Assembly (NCBI RefSeq): GCF_017744955.1 | Contig: NZ_JAGIAG010000003.1 | Coordinates: 124,001 to 188,000, forward strand | Length of the DNA stretch: 64,000 nucleotides | Direction of reading: 5' to 3' | From: Dokdonella sp. | GTDB lineage: Bacteria > Pseudomonadota > Gammaproteobacteria > Xanthomonadales > Rhodanobacteraceae | Part shown: positions 19,301-26,774 of the stretch, piece after piece | How the letters are laid out: every line of letters begins with the position of its first letter | How positions within the stretch are numbered: the stretch's first letter is position 1 | The notes under the pieces: generated by a model | Databases searched by the model: none | The model's input: only the letters and a program-made list of their open reading frames with translations | What the model was told of the DNA's origin: nothing | Translations under genes and position numbers: made by a program

Positions 19301-19817
19301 GATGCTCGACCGCGCCGTGCGCGCGCTCAAGCAGGGCAAAGTGCCGGACTTCGATCTCTCCAGCGAGCACGAGGCCGAAGTCGAACTGCACCTGCCGGCG
19401 CTGATCCCGGACGACTACCTGCCCGACGTCAACGCGCGCCTGACCTTGTACAAGCGCATCGCCAGCGCGCGCGACGAGGAAGGCCTGCGCGACCTGCAGG
19501 TGGAGATGATCGACCGCTTCGGCCTGCTGCCCGATCCGCTCAAGCACCTGTTCGCGGTGACCTCGCTCAAGCTCGCCGCGACGCCGCTCGGCATCCGCAA
19601 GCTCGAGATCGGCGCGAACGGCGGCCGCGTGATCTTCCGCCCGCAGCCGGCGATCGAGCCGATGACCGTGATCCGCCTGATCCAGTCGCAGCCGCGCGTG
19701 TATGCGCTCGACGGCCAGGACAAGCTGAAGTTCAAGATGCCGCTGGAAGGCGCCAGCGAACGCCTGCGCGCGGCCGGCGACCTGCTCGCCACCCTCGGCG
19801 CGCGCAAGGCGGCGTGA
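16365..19817 (+). CDS. mfd: Mfd, transcription-repair coupling factor
   Basis: An 1150-residue ATP-dependent translocase that pushes stalled RNA polymerase off DNA and recruits UvrA to template-strand lesions. Domains run in the standard order: UvrB-like N-terminal region, RNA-polymerase-interacting CarD-like domain near residue 483 (PIVHIDHGVGRYQG), then a RecG-like helicase with Walker A GDVGFGKTE near 630, the DEEQ box at 731, TATPIPRTL, and a C-terminal TRCF domain. Length matches E. coli Mfd (1148). The ATG at 16365 was chosen because the protein then begins just before the conserved N-terminal region. Confidence 0.97.
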   Translation: MSSPLIRPPLPTSTKQRRYWNAPHGSALALTLAETARVHAGLVVVVAPDTHAAHALEAELAVFAGGEVEVLQFPDWETLPYDLFSPHPDIVSQRIATLYRLPGLRRGVLVASAATLMQRLAPRSYVSGSGLVLELRQKLDLAHEQRRLEAAGYRNVPQVQEPGDFAVRGALLDIFPMGTVEPYRIELFDDEIDSIRSFDPETQRSSHKVDSVRLLPAREFPLTEESAKAFRNTLRERFPIDPRRCPLYQDIKEGATPAGIEYYLPLFFERTETLFDYLAGDALFVLGEGALDSAETFWTQTGQRYEQRAHDVERPVLPPAELYLSPQQLRERLNATLRVDIVAKGGNDHAVDLGTQPAPSLPLNRKGEEAGDALRRFVSAYPGRVLIATDSAGRREALIEQLAAAHLRPQTYAAWGEFAADANRFGIAVAPLEQGFALTEPALTVLTERELYGERAQQVRRRKRAARDPEAVLRDLSELVPGAPIVHIDHGVGRYQGLLKLDVGGESSEFLAIEYAKGDKLYVPVAQLHLVSRYSGTAPELAPLHALGGDAWERAKKKAAQKVRDVAAELLAIYAQREARQGSAIAVDRETTEQFAAAFPFEETADQATAIDAVIADLAAARPMDRVVCGDVGFGKTEVALRAAFVAAMAGKQVAVLAPTTLLAQQHYQNFRDRYADWPIRVEVLSRFKSTKEIRAALDKLAEGQIDVMIGTHKLVQPDVKFKDLGLVIIDEEQRFGVRQKEALKKLRAEVDLLTLTATPIPRTLNMAMAGLRDLSIIATPPAHRLAVQTFIGPYDPALIREAMQREHARGGQVYFLHNDVETIEKTARELAELMPDARIRYAHGQMPDRELEQIMLDFYRQRFNVLVATTIIESGIDVPSANTIIINRADRFGLAQLHQLRGRVGRSHHRAYAYLMVPEGRSITADAEKRLDALASLDELGAGFTLATHDLEIRGAGELLGEEQSGQIEEVGFSLYTEMLDRAVRALKQGKVPDFDLSSEHEAEVELHLPALIPDDYLPDVNARLTLYKRIASARDEEGLRDLQVEMIDRFGLLPDPLKHLFAVTSLKLAATPLGIRKLEIGANGGRVIFRPQPAIEPMTVIRLIQSQPRVYALDGQDKLKFKMPLEGASERLRAAGDLLATLGARKAA

Positions 19818-20067
19818 AGCGCACGGCCGCGCGCGGCGGTCTTCGCGCATTCACAACTGCTCTGGCAAAAAACGAAGATTCGTGCGATTCGACCTTGGTC
19901 GGTGCGCGAAAAGCCGACGTACGACGAAATTCGGGCTACAGTCCGGTCCGCGACGGCAGGGGAAGCGCGGTTGTCCGCGACCCCGCGCGCCTCCATGTGA
20001 TGGGCCTCCCCTTCGCTTCGACAGCGACGCCGCGCGGCGTCGCTCGCACCGCTTCACGAATCCGAAC

Positions 20068-20952
20068 ATGACGACATCCAACGATTTCCTCCACCGTTTC
20101 CAACTCGAACGCGCCGGCGTGCGCGGCGCCATCGTCCGGCTCGACCAGGCCTGGCGCACCGTGCGCGAGACCGGCGGCTACGACGGCGCGACGGCCAGCC
20201 TGCTCGGCCGCGCGCTCGCCGCGAGCGCCCTGTTCACCAGCGCGCTGAAGTTCGAAGGACGCCTGTCGATCCACCTGCGCGGCAGCGGCGCGCTGCGCCT
20301 GCTGTTCGCCGACTGCACGCACGACGGCCTGGTGCGCGGCATCGCGCGCGTCGACCCGTCGGCCGCGTCCGCCGGCGCGCGGCTGGAAACCGGCGCGCGG
20401 CTCGCGATCACGATCGAGAACGCCGCCACCGAGGCGCGCTACCAGGGCCTGGTGCCGGTCGAGAGCGACGACCTCGCGCGCGCGTTCGAGGGTTACTTCG
20501 AGCGCTCCGAGCAGTTGCCGACGCGGCTCGTGCTCGGCGCCGGCGAGGCGCGTTGCGGCGGCGTGATGCTGCAGCAGATCGCCACCGCCGGCGGCGCGCC
20601 GCTCGGCGACGCCGACGGCTGGAACCGCGCGCAGCACCTGCTCGCCACGCTGACCGACCGGGAACTGCTCGAGCTGCCGCCGGAACAAGTGCTGCTGCGC
20701 CTGTTCCACGAGGAAGGCGTGCGCCTGCAGCCGGCCCAGCCGCTCGCCTTCGGCTGCACCTGCTCGCACGAGCGCGTCGCCGGCATGCTGCGCTCGCTCG
20801 GCCGCGAGGAGAACGAGGCGGTGCTGGCCGAACAGGGCTCGGTGCAGATCACCTGCGAGTTCTGCGGCCGCCGCTACGTGTTCGACGACGACGACATCGC
20901 CGCGGTGTTCGCCGCGGATGCGCCGGAGGAGTCTTCGCCGACGCAGCACTGA
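20068..20952 (+). CDS. hslO: Hsp33 redox-regulated chaperone
   Basis: A 294-residue cytoplasmic holdase chaperone that is switched on by oxidation. The C-terminal zinc site has the four expected Cys: C230 and C232 (FGCTCSHER) and C263 and C266 (ITCEFCGRRY). Oxidation of these releases zinc and activates the protein in known Hsp33s. Length equals that of E. coli Hsp33 (292). The ATG at 20068 opens directly onto the conserved N-terminal domain. It lies 250 nt after mfd; that gap contains no gene and no clear terminator. Confidence 0.95.
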   Translation: MTTSNDFLHRFQLERAGVRGAIVRLDQAWRTVRETGGYDGATASLLGRALAASALFTSALKFEGRLSIHLRGSGALRLLFADCTHDGLVRGIARVDPSAASAGARLETGARLAITIENAATEARYQGLVPVESDDLARAFEGYFERSEQLPTRLVLGAGEARCGGVMLQQIATAGGAPLGDADGWNRAQHLLATLTDRELLELPPEQVLLRLFHEEGVRLQPAQPLAFGCTCSHERVAGMLRSLGREENEAVLAEQGSVQITCEFCGRRYVFDDDDIAAVFAADAPEESSPTQH

Positions 20953-21093
20953 GAAGGGCCGCCGCCACGATCCACGCCACCGGTGCGGGGTTCGCGGCTC
21001 GTCCTGCGCGAGCCGCACGGCGCCGACGCGCCGCGCGAACCCGGCAAGCAAGAAATGACGCGTCGGAACCCTCGCCGGCGCGCCGCACCGAAT

Positions 21094-21960
21094 TCACTCG
21101 GCGTCGAAATCGTTGGCGAAGATGAAATCCGGATCCGTCGGCGTGAGGATGTTGGTGAATTCCGTTGCGGTTTCGGTGATGTTGGCGATCGCCAAGCCGG
21201 AGTGAGGTTCCGGCATGGAGCCCCACGCGTAGCCGGGAATCGGCGCCGGCGGCCTTTCGGCGATCGTGCAGGTGCTTCCTGCAGCGATATGCGCGACCTT
21301 CACGCTGCCGGTGGTGGCTCCAGCCGTCATCGCGATGTGCTGGGTGGCGTCGGTGGCGGCGATCGGCGTAACGGCCGTTTCCGGGTGAGTGCAGTCGACC
21401 GTGAAATCGAACGTGGCGTCTCGCGGCAGCGGCATGTTCACGGTCTTGGTGATTTTCAAGCTGCCGGTCATTACGCCGATCATGTACCAGACCTTCATGC
21501 CGCCAGGCTCCGAGGGTTGAAAGCTATATGGCTGGCGAACCTCCCAGCTATACCCGGGCGGAGGATCCGATGGGGTAGTCCACGTCATGATGCAATCGTT
21601 CGGCACGGGCATGTCGAACTCTCCCACGGGAGGCGAAATCACGCCCTCGCCGTTGGACGTGAACGTCACCGAAGGCTGCGCCAAGTCGCCAGCCGCACCC
21701 GAGCAGTGGATGGTAAATACATACTCCGCGTTAGGTACGGGCACCGGCGTATAGTTGTAGTCCATGACCGTTGGAATAATGGCGTAGGTAAACATATCGC
21801 CGGACTGCGCGTATGCCGAGCCGCTCGTCGACAGGACACCCGCCGACAAAGCCAAAGAAATCGCGCGGCCACGCCATTGGCGCTTGCGACTCTTCTCGGC
21901 TGAAGAGCCGGCGCTGCCTTGCTGCAAGAAAAGAGGATGGCGGAGTATCGATCGAGTCAT
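21094..21960 (-). CDS. secreted protein with DUF5979-like domains and an IFANDFD C-terminal tag
   Basis: A 288-residue exported protein of unknown function. The ATG at 21960 has a GGGAG site upstream and is followed by a long N region, a hydrophobic stretch and a likely cleavage site (SGSAYAQSG near residue 50). Two similar beta-rich domains follow, each with paired Cys (FTIHCSG...DCIMTW; FTVDCTHP...STCTIAE). The second begins GSLKITKTVNMPLP, reminiscent of the DUF5979 immunoglobulin-like fold of surface proteins. The C terminus is IFANDFD at 280-286 plus two residues, a variant of the shared tag. It is divergent from a CadC-like regulator starting 202 nt away, which may control it. Confidence 0.75.
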   Translation of the reverse strand: MTRSILRHPLFLQQGSAGSSAEKSRKRQWRGRAISLALSAGVLSTSGSAYAQSGDMFTYAIIPTVMDYNYTPVPVPNAEYVFTIHCSGAAGDLAQPSVTFTSNGEGVISPPVGEFDMPVPNDCIMTWTTPSDPPPGYSWEVRQPYSFQPSEPGGMKVWYMIGVMTGSLKITKTVNMPLPRDATFDFTVDCTHPETAVTPIAATDATQHIAMTAGATTGSVKVAHIAAGSTCTIAERPPAPIPGYAWGSMPEPHSGLAIANITETATEFTNILTPTDPDFIFANDFDAE

Positions 21961-22145
21961 CTCAGGTCTCCCATATGTGGAACAAGTACAAGTAGAAGGC
22001 GGCAACAACGAGCGATCGCGACGCCGAAAAGCGGGGCTGGCGGAAACACTCAGGTGAAAAAATGTCTCGCCGGCCATCTGCAAGCGCGATGCGGTACATT
22101 CATGCTGCCCGCGGCGCCGGCACGGAGCCTTTGCCGAGTCTTGTT

Positions 22146-22161
22146 TTTCTCTGTGAGTTGT
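22146..22161 (+). promoter_or_regulatory. 16-bp element upstream of regulator 1
   Basis: TTTCTCTGTGAGTTGT lies immediately before the proposed TTG start. A 15/16-identical copy lies at 26745-26760 in front of the paralogous regulator. It could be a shared promoter or operator element, or a remnant of the CTCTG-type dispersed repeats seen elsewhere in the window. Confidence 0.4.
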
Positions 22162-22162
22162 C

Positions 22163-24343
22163 TTGCCGCCTGTGAAAACGTCACCCAGCCCGGCACGGAC
22201 GGAGCGCCAAGCGTTCGGCCCCTTCCTGGTGGACGCGGGCGAACGGCGGCTGTATCGCGACGGCGCTCCGATCGCGCTGAAGCCGAAGACCTTCGACCTG
22301 CTGCTCGCTCTAGTCGAGGCGCCCGGACGTCTGCGCGGGCGGGAAGAACTGCTGGACCGGATCTGGCCGAACACGATCGTCGAGGAGAACAACCTCAGCT
22401 GGAACGTCAGCGCCCTGCGCAAGGCGCTCGGCGACGTCGGTGAAACCCCGCTCTACATCGAGACCGTGCGCGGCCGCGGCTACCGCTTTCTCGGCGACGC
22501 CGTCGCGTTGCCGCCGGCCGGCGGTACTTCCGCCTCGCCTGCCTTGCCGGCGGCATTCCCCGACCGCGCAACGCCGATAGCCCGGTCACCCAAGGGCCGC
22601 CGGCTTCGCCCAGGCGTCATCGCCCTGCTCGCGCTGCTCCTGCTCGCCGCCGCCGGATTGACCTATCGCGCGCTGCGCGCGCCGGCGGTGCCGCCGCATT
22701 CGCTGGCCGTGCTGCCGTTCACCGACCTGGCGCGCAACCCGGACGCGGCGTACTTCGCGGTCGGCGTGCAGAACACGGTCCTGACCAAGCTCGCCGCAAT
22801 CAGCGATCTACAGGTGATGTCGCGCGCCTCGACCAAGGACCAGGAAAGCCATCCGGTCGACGCGCGCGCGATCGCCGCCCAGCTCGGCGTCGCCGCCCTG
22901 CTCGAAGGCAGCGTGCAGCGCGACGGCGAGCGCGTGCGAGTCAACGTGCAACTGGTCGACGGCGGCAGCGGCAGCCACCTGTGGGCGGAGTCGTACGTGC
23001 GCCGGATCGAGGATCTGTTCGACGTCGAGAACGAGATCGCCGAGCAGGTCGCCGCCGCGCTGAAGGCCAAGCTGCTGCACGCCGAGGCCGAGCACGTCGC
23101 CTACGTGCCGACGCGTGATCCGCAAGCCTACGACGACTTCCTCAAGGCCGAGTACCTGGCCGAACAGGTCGGTCACGTCGGCGCCGGCGACCTGCGCAGC
23201 ACCGTCGAGCAGGCGCGCTCGCTGTACCGCCGGGCAGTCGGGCGCGATCCGAGGTTCGCGCTCGCCTGGGCGCGTCTGGCCTATCTGAACAGCCTCGCCT
23301 ACTGGTTCCACATCGACGACGCCCCGGCGAGCATCGCCGCCGCCGAGGACGCCGCCGTCGAGGCGATGCGGCTCGCACCGGATCTGCCGCAGGCGCGCCT
23401 CGCGCGCGGCTACGTCTACTACTACCGCCACCTCGACTACGCCGCCGCGCTGCGCGAGTTCGAGCGCGCGCGCCAGGCGCTGCCGGGCGACGCCGACATC
23501 GGCTTCGCGATCGCCAGCGTGCAGCGACGGCTGGGCCGCGTGCAGGAGGCCGCCGACGGCTACGAACGCATCGCCGCGCTCGACCCGCGCAACTCGCGCT
23601 GGCCGATGGCGCTCGGCGACTCGTACACGATGCTGCGCCGCTACGACGACGCATTGAAGGCCTACGACCGCGCGCAGGCGGCCGACCCGGGCAACCACGG
23701 CCCGGCGCTGTACCGCGTGCTGGCGCTGCTGACGTCCGGCGACGTGCAGGACGCGCGACGCACGCTGGACGCGCTGCCGGCCGGCTTCGATCCCAGCGGC
23801 TGGACGACTGCGCTGCTGTTCACTGCTCGCTACATGCAGCGCGATGCCGATGGTGCCCTGGCCGCGTTGGCGACCGCACCGGACTGGCTCGAAGCGGTCT
23901 ATCTGCCGGCCACGATGCCGAGCGACCTGCTGCGCGCGTATGCCTACGCGCTGAAGGGCGACACGGCGCAGGCGCGCGCGGCCTACGCGCGGGCGCGCGA
24001 CGCGCTGCAGGAGAAACTGCGCGCACAAGCCGACGACCCACACCTGCTGGGCCTGCTCGGACTGGCCCAGGCCGGGCTCGGCGAGAACGACGCCGCGCTG
24101 GCGAACGGGCGGCTCGTACACGAACGCTTTCCGGTTTCGCGCGACGCGATGGACGGATCGATGTATCTGTCCATGCTCGCGGAAATCGAAGCCGCCACCG
24201 GCCGCCTCGACGACGCCGCCAGGCACCTGCGCGAACTGCTGCGCCTGCCGGCCGGCAACGTCATGTCCGAGCGGCGCATCGCGCTCGATCCGCGCTTCGA
24301 CGCGGTGCGCGAGACGCTGAAGCAGGCGGGCGATTCGCCCTGA
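22163..24343 (+). CDS. CadC-like transmembrane regulator with TPR domain (copy 1)
   Basis: A 726-residue membrane-bound one-component regulator. Residues 18-112 form an OmpR/PhoB-type winged helix (ending YIETVRGRGYRFLG) that binds DNA in the cytoplasm. One membrane helix spans about 150-170, followed by a FlgO/TolB-like domain (SLAVLPFTDLARNPDAAYF, from 180) and TPR helices from about 300 to the end, presumably periplasmic. It probably senses an envelope signal and controls the divergent secreted gene. The start is uncertain: TTG at 22163 or GTG at 22172. It is a close paralogue of the gene at 26775 along the whole length. Confidence 0.85.
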   Translation: MPPVKTSPSPARTERQAFGPFLVDAGERRLYRDGAPIALKPKTFDLLLALVEAPGRLRGREELLDRIWPNTIVEENNLSWNVSALRKALGDVGETPLYIETVRGRGYRFLGDAVALPPAGGTSASPALPAAFPDRATPIARSPKGRRLRPGVIALLALLLLAAAGLTYRALRAPAVPPHSLAVLPFTDLARNPDAAYFAVGVQNTVLTKLAAISDLQVMSRASTKDQESHPVDARAIAAQLGVAALLEGSVQRDGERVRVNVQLVDGGSGSHLWAESYVRRIEDLFDVENEIAEQVAAALKAKLLHAEAEHVAYVPTRDPQAYDDFLKAEYLAEQVGHVGAGDLRSTVEQARSLYRRAVGRDPRFALAWARLAYLNSLAYWFHIDDAPASIAAAEDAAVEAMRLAPDLPQARLARGYVYYYRHLDYAAALREFERARQALPGDADIGFAIASVQRRLGRVQEAADGYERIAALDPRNSRWPMALGDSYTMLRRYDDALKAYDRAQAADPGNHGPALYRVLALLTSGDVQDARRTLDALPAGFDPSGWTTALLFTARYMQRDADGALAALATAPDWLEAVYLPATMPSDLLRAYAYALKGDTAQARAAYARARDALQEKLRAQADDPHLLGLLGLAQAGLGENDAALANGRLVHERFPVSRDAMDGSMYLSMLAEIEAATGRLDDAARHLRELLRLPAGNVMSERRIALDPRFDAVRETLKQAGDSP

Positions 24344-24553
24344 ACCCACGCCGGTCGGCAGCGATCATAGGCCTGCCCTCGGCGAGCCGCGGCGCACGAC
24401 CTTCGGCACGGCGCCAGCCACGCTGACCGGAGATCAACCTCTGAACGACGGCTCAAGCGTCATGCCCGCGAACGAGGGGCATCCCTTGCATGGGGCATCC
24501 TCAAGAATGGGGCGGCCGCGCACAACCAACGCGATCACTACGCGCCGACCGCA

Positions 24554-24582
24554 GCCGCGTCGGCGGCCTCCGCCGACGCGGC
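24554..24582. terminator. 13-bp hairpin between convergent genes
   Basis: GCCGCGTCGGCGG (24554-24566) pairs perfectly with 24570-24582 across a 3-nt loop, 20 nt past the stop of the Kelch gene and about 210 nt past regulator 1. It has no T-tract, but position and stem strength fit a bidirectional terminator. The remaining 24344-24601 gap shows nothing else. Confidence 0.5.
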
Positions 24583-24601
24583 ACGCATCCCCGACAATCC
24601 G

Positions 24602-26629
24602 TTACGGCGCAGACTCGATCGTGACGTCGTCGAGCTGAATCATGCCGTCGTTGGCGAAGCTGTCCGGGTCCGGCACATAGTCGTAGCGGATCTCGATCCG
24701 ATGCGAGGAACCGTCTGCGTAGGCGCCGATATTGGCCGAACGGGCCTCGTATTCCGACTCGAATTCCGCGCCTAGTACGCTGTCGGTCTCGACGATCTGG
24801 CCGTCGATGCGCACCGTCCACGTCGCCTCGAGCCCCGCGGGCGGGTTGGACACCTTGCGCCAGTAGTTCAGCCGAGCCGAGCCGACCGGAATCACCACAT
24901 GCTGCGCAACGGACTGCGTCAACGCGTCGGTGAAACGTCCGCCGAACTGCACGAAGCCGTTGCCGGCATGTGCCTGGTTGCTGCCGGTCTGGAACAAGGA
25001 CGCGTCGGCGCCGCCCTGACCATCGCTGCCGGCCCAGAACGGCGGCTCGACGAGAGGCGTCTCGAAACCCGGGTCCTGCACCGGCTGCACGCCGTCGAAG
25101 CCGTCCTGGAAGATCGAGTCCGAGGCGCGCTCGACGACGACCTGCACCGGTACGGCGACACGCGGCTGTCTCGCATCGCTCGTGGTCAGGCAGATCCAGG
25201 CGGAGTACGAACCGACGGCCAGATCGGCGGCGTCGACGGTGACGTCGACCGCGCCCGAGCTGCCGCCGACGGCGCTGCCGTTGGCCGGACTCGCACCCAG
25301 CCAGGCGACATCGCTCGGCTCGACGCAGTCGAGCGCCGAATCCGTAATCGCGTAGGTCAAGGTCGTCGTCGCCGCGCCGGTATTGGCGACCGTCAGTACA
25401 CGACTCGCCGTGGTTCCCGTGGCCACGCGGAAGGTCAATTGCGCCGGACCGACGCTCGCCGCCGCGCTGCCGAGGTTGGTGTACAGATCAACCTCGGAGG
25501 TGGGGATCGGCTTGCCCACCGGTATGAAACCACCGGTCAGCAGCACCTCTCCCGACGTCAGCACGGTGGCTTCATGGACGAAGCGTCGCGTGGTCAGCCG
25601 CGGGCCTTCGCTCCAGCTGCCGGCAGTGCCGACGTCCGGATCGTAGAGTTCCGAGGTGTTGGTGGATTCGATGTCGCCGGGGCCGGCACCGCCGCCCCCC
25701 GCCACCAGGACCTTGCCCGACGGCAGCAGGCTCGAGCTGTGGCCGCTGCGCGGCAGAGCCAGCGCGGGCGTCGCCTGCCAGGTGTCGGTGGCCGGATCGT
25801 AGAGGGTGGCGCTGTTCAAGCCGCTGGTGAACGGCTCCGGGGCGCCGCCCACGACCAGCACCTTGCCCGACAGCAGGCGCGTCGCGGTGGGTTGGAGGCG
25901 CCGCTCCGGCATCGCCGCCGCCGGGCTCCAGGTGTCACTGGCCGGGTCGTAGATCTCGGCCGTGGCCAGGGCCGCGTTCTGTGCGGCGGAGTAGCCGCCC
26001 GCCACCAGTACCTTGCCGTTCGCGAGCAGGGCGGCGACATGATTCATGCGCGCCTCGGCCAGCGGCGCGGCCGTGCTCCAGGTTCCGCTGGCGGGATCGT
26101 AGATCTCGACGCCGGCCAGCACGTTGCCCTGACCGTTCTGGAAATTGTTGCCGCCGGCGACCAGCACGCGGCCGTCGGCCAACGTCGCGTAGGCGAAGCG
26201 ATCGCGCGGCGTCGCCATCGATCCGGTCGCCGCCCAGGTTGCGCTCGCCGGATCGTACAGTTCGGCGCTGGCCACAGTGCTGTCGGTGCCGCCACCGAAC
26301 ACCAGCACCCGGCCGGACGCCAGGCGCACCGCGCCGTGGCCGGATCGCGCCTCGATCATCGCAGCCGTCGTCGCCCAGCTGCGCTGCGCCGGGTCGTACA
26401 GGAAGGCATTCGTCCCTCCGGCGACCAGTACCTGATCCGACGGGAGCACGGTCGCGCTGTGCAGGACCAGTGCCTGCGGCATCGGCGCGACCATTTCGAA
26501 TCGATAGCCGGCCTCGCCGCGCACGTCGTCCCACGGGAGCGGACTGGAGATCGGATCGGCGGCGGCGAGCGTGAAAGCGCCGCCGAGCGCGGCGGTCAAC
26601 GCGACGACGGCAAGCAAGGGCGACTTCAA
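24602..26629 (-). CDS. secreted Kelch-repeat protein with internal IFQDGFD motif
   Basis: About 675 residues from a TTG start (26629), with a GCGAGG site upstream and a signal peptide (LAVVALTAALGGAFTLAAA). Residues 45-390 hold about six Kelch strands with VLVAGG-type turns and AELYDPAS repeats, forming a beta-propeller. An immunoglobulin-like domain (about 395-500; LTFRVATGTTASRVLTVAN) follows, then IFQDGFD at 506-512, then a C-terminal jelly-roll-like domain of about 155 residues. This is the only protein here with the tag-like motif inside the chain. It is divergent from regulator 2, which is its likely controller. No active site is seen. Confidence 0.8.
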   Translation of the reverse strand: MKSPLLAVVALTAALGGAFTLAAADPISSPLPWDDVRGEAGYRFEMVAPMPQALVLHSATVLPSDQVLVAGGTNAFLYDPAQRSWATTAAMIEARSGHGAVRLASGRVLVFGGGTDSTVASAELYDPASATWAATGSMATPRDRFAYATLADGRVLVAGGNNFQNGQGNVLAGVEIYDPASGTWSTAAPLAEARMNHVAALLANGKVLVAGGYSAAQNAALATAEIYDPASDTWSPAAAMPERRLQPTATRLLSGKVLVVGGAPEPFTSGLNSATLYDPATDTWQATPALALPRSGHSSSLLPSGKVLVAGGGGAGPGDIESTNTSELYDPDVGTAGSWSEGPRLTTRRFVHEATVLTSGEVLLTGGFIPVGKPIPTSEVDLYTNLGSAAASVGPAQLTFRVATGTTASRVLTVANTGAATTTLTYAITDSALDCVEPSDVAWLGASPANGSAVGGSSGAVDVTVDAADLAVGSYSAWICLTTSDARQPRVAVPVQVVVERASDSIFQDGFDGVQPVQDPGFETPLVEPPFWAGSDGQGGADASLFQTGSNQAHAGNGFVQFGGRFTDALTQSVAQHVVIPVGSARLNYWRKVSNPPAGLEATWTVRIDGQIVETDSVLGAEFESEYEARSANIGAYADGSSHRIEIRYDYVPDPDSFANDGMIQLDDVTIESAP

Positions 26630-26696
26630 GGGGAGACCTCGCGGGAATGTCGGAGTGGCGGGCGCGCGCGCCGAGCGGGCGGACGCGATGGGGTAA

Positions 26697-26702
26697 ATTA
26701 TG
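26697..26702 (-). promoter_or_regulatory. possible -10 box of the Kelch gene
   Basis: CATAAT on the minus strand, 68 nt before the TTG start at 26629. No good -35 is visible at the right distance. Confidence 0.25.
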
Positions 26703-26744
26703 TTGCCTGCGACGGTGCCGACAGCGCCTGTGGGGCGCGTGGTA

Positions 26745-26760
26745 TTTCTCTGTGATTTGT
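26745..26760 (+). promoter_or_regulatory. 16-bp element upstream of regulator 2
   Basis: TTTCTCTGTGATTTGT, 15/16 identical to 22146-22161 and in the same position before the paralogous regulator. A GGGAG ribosome site follows at 26763-26767. Confidence 0.4.
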
Positions 26761-26774
26761 GTGGGAGTCTTCGC

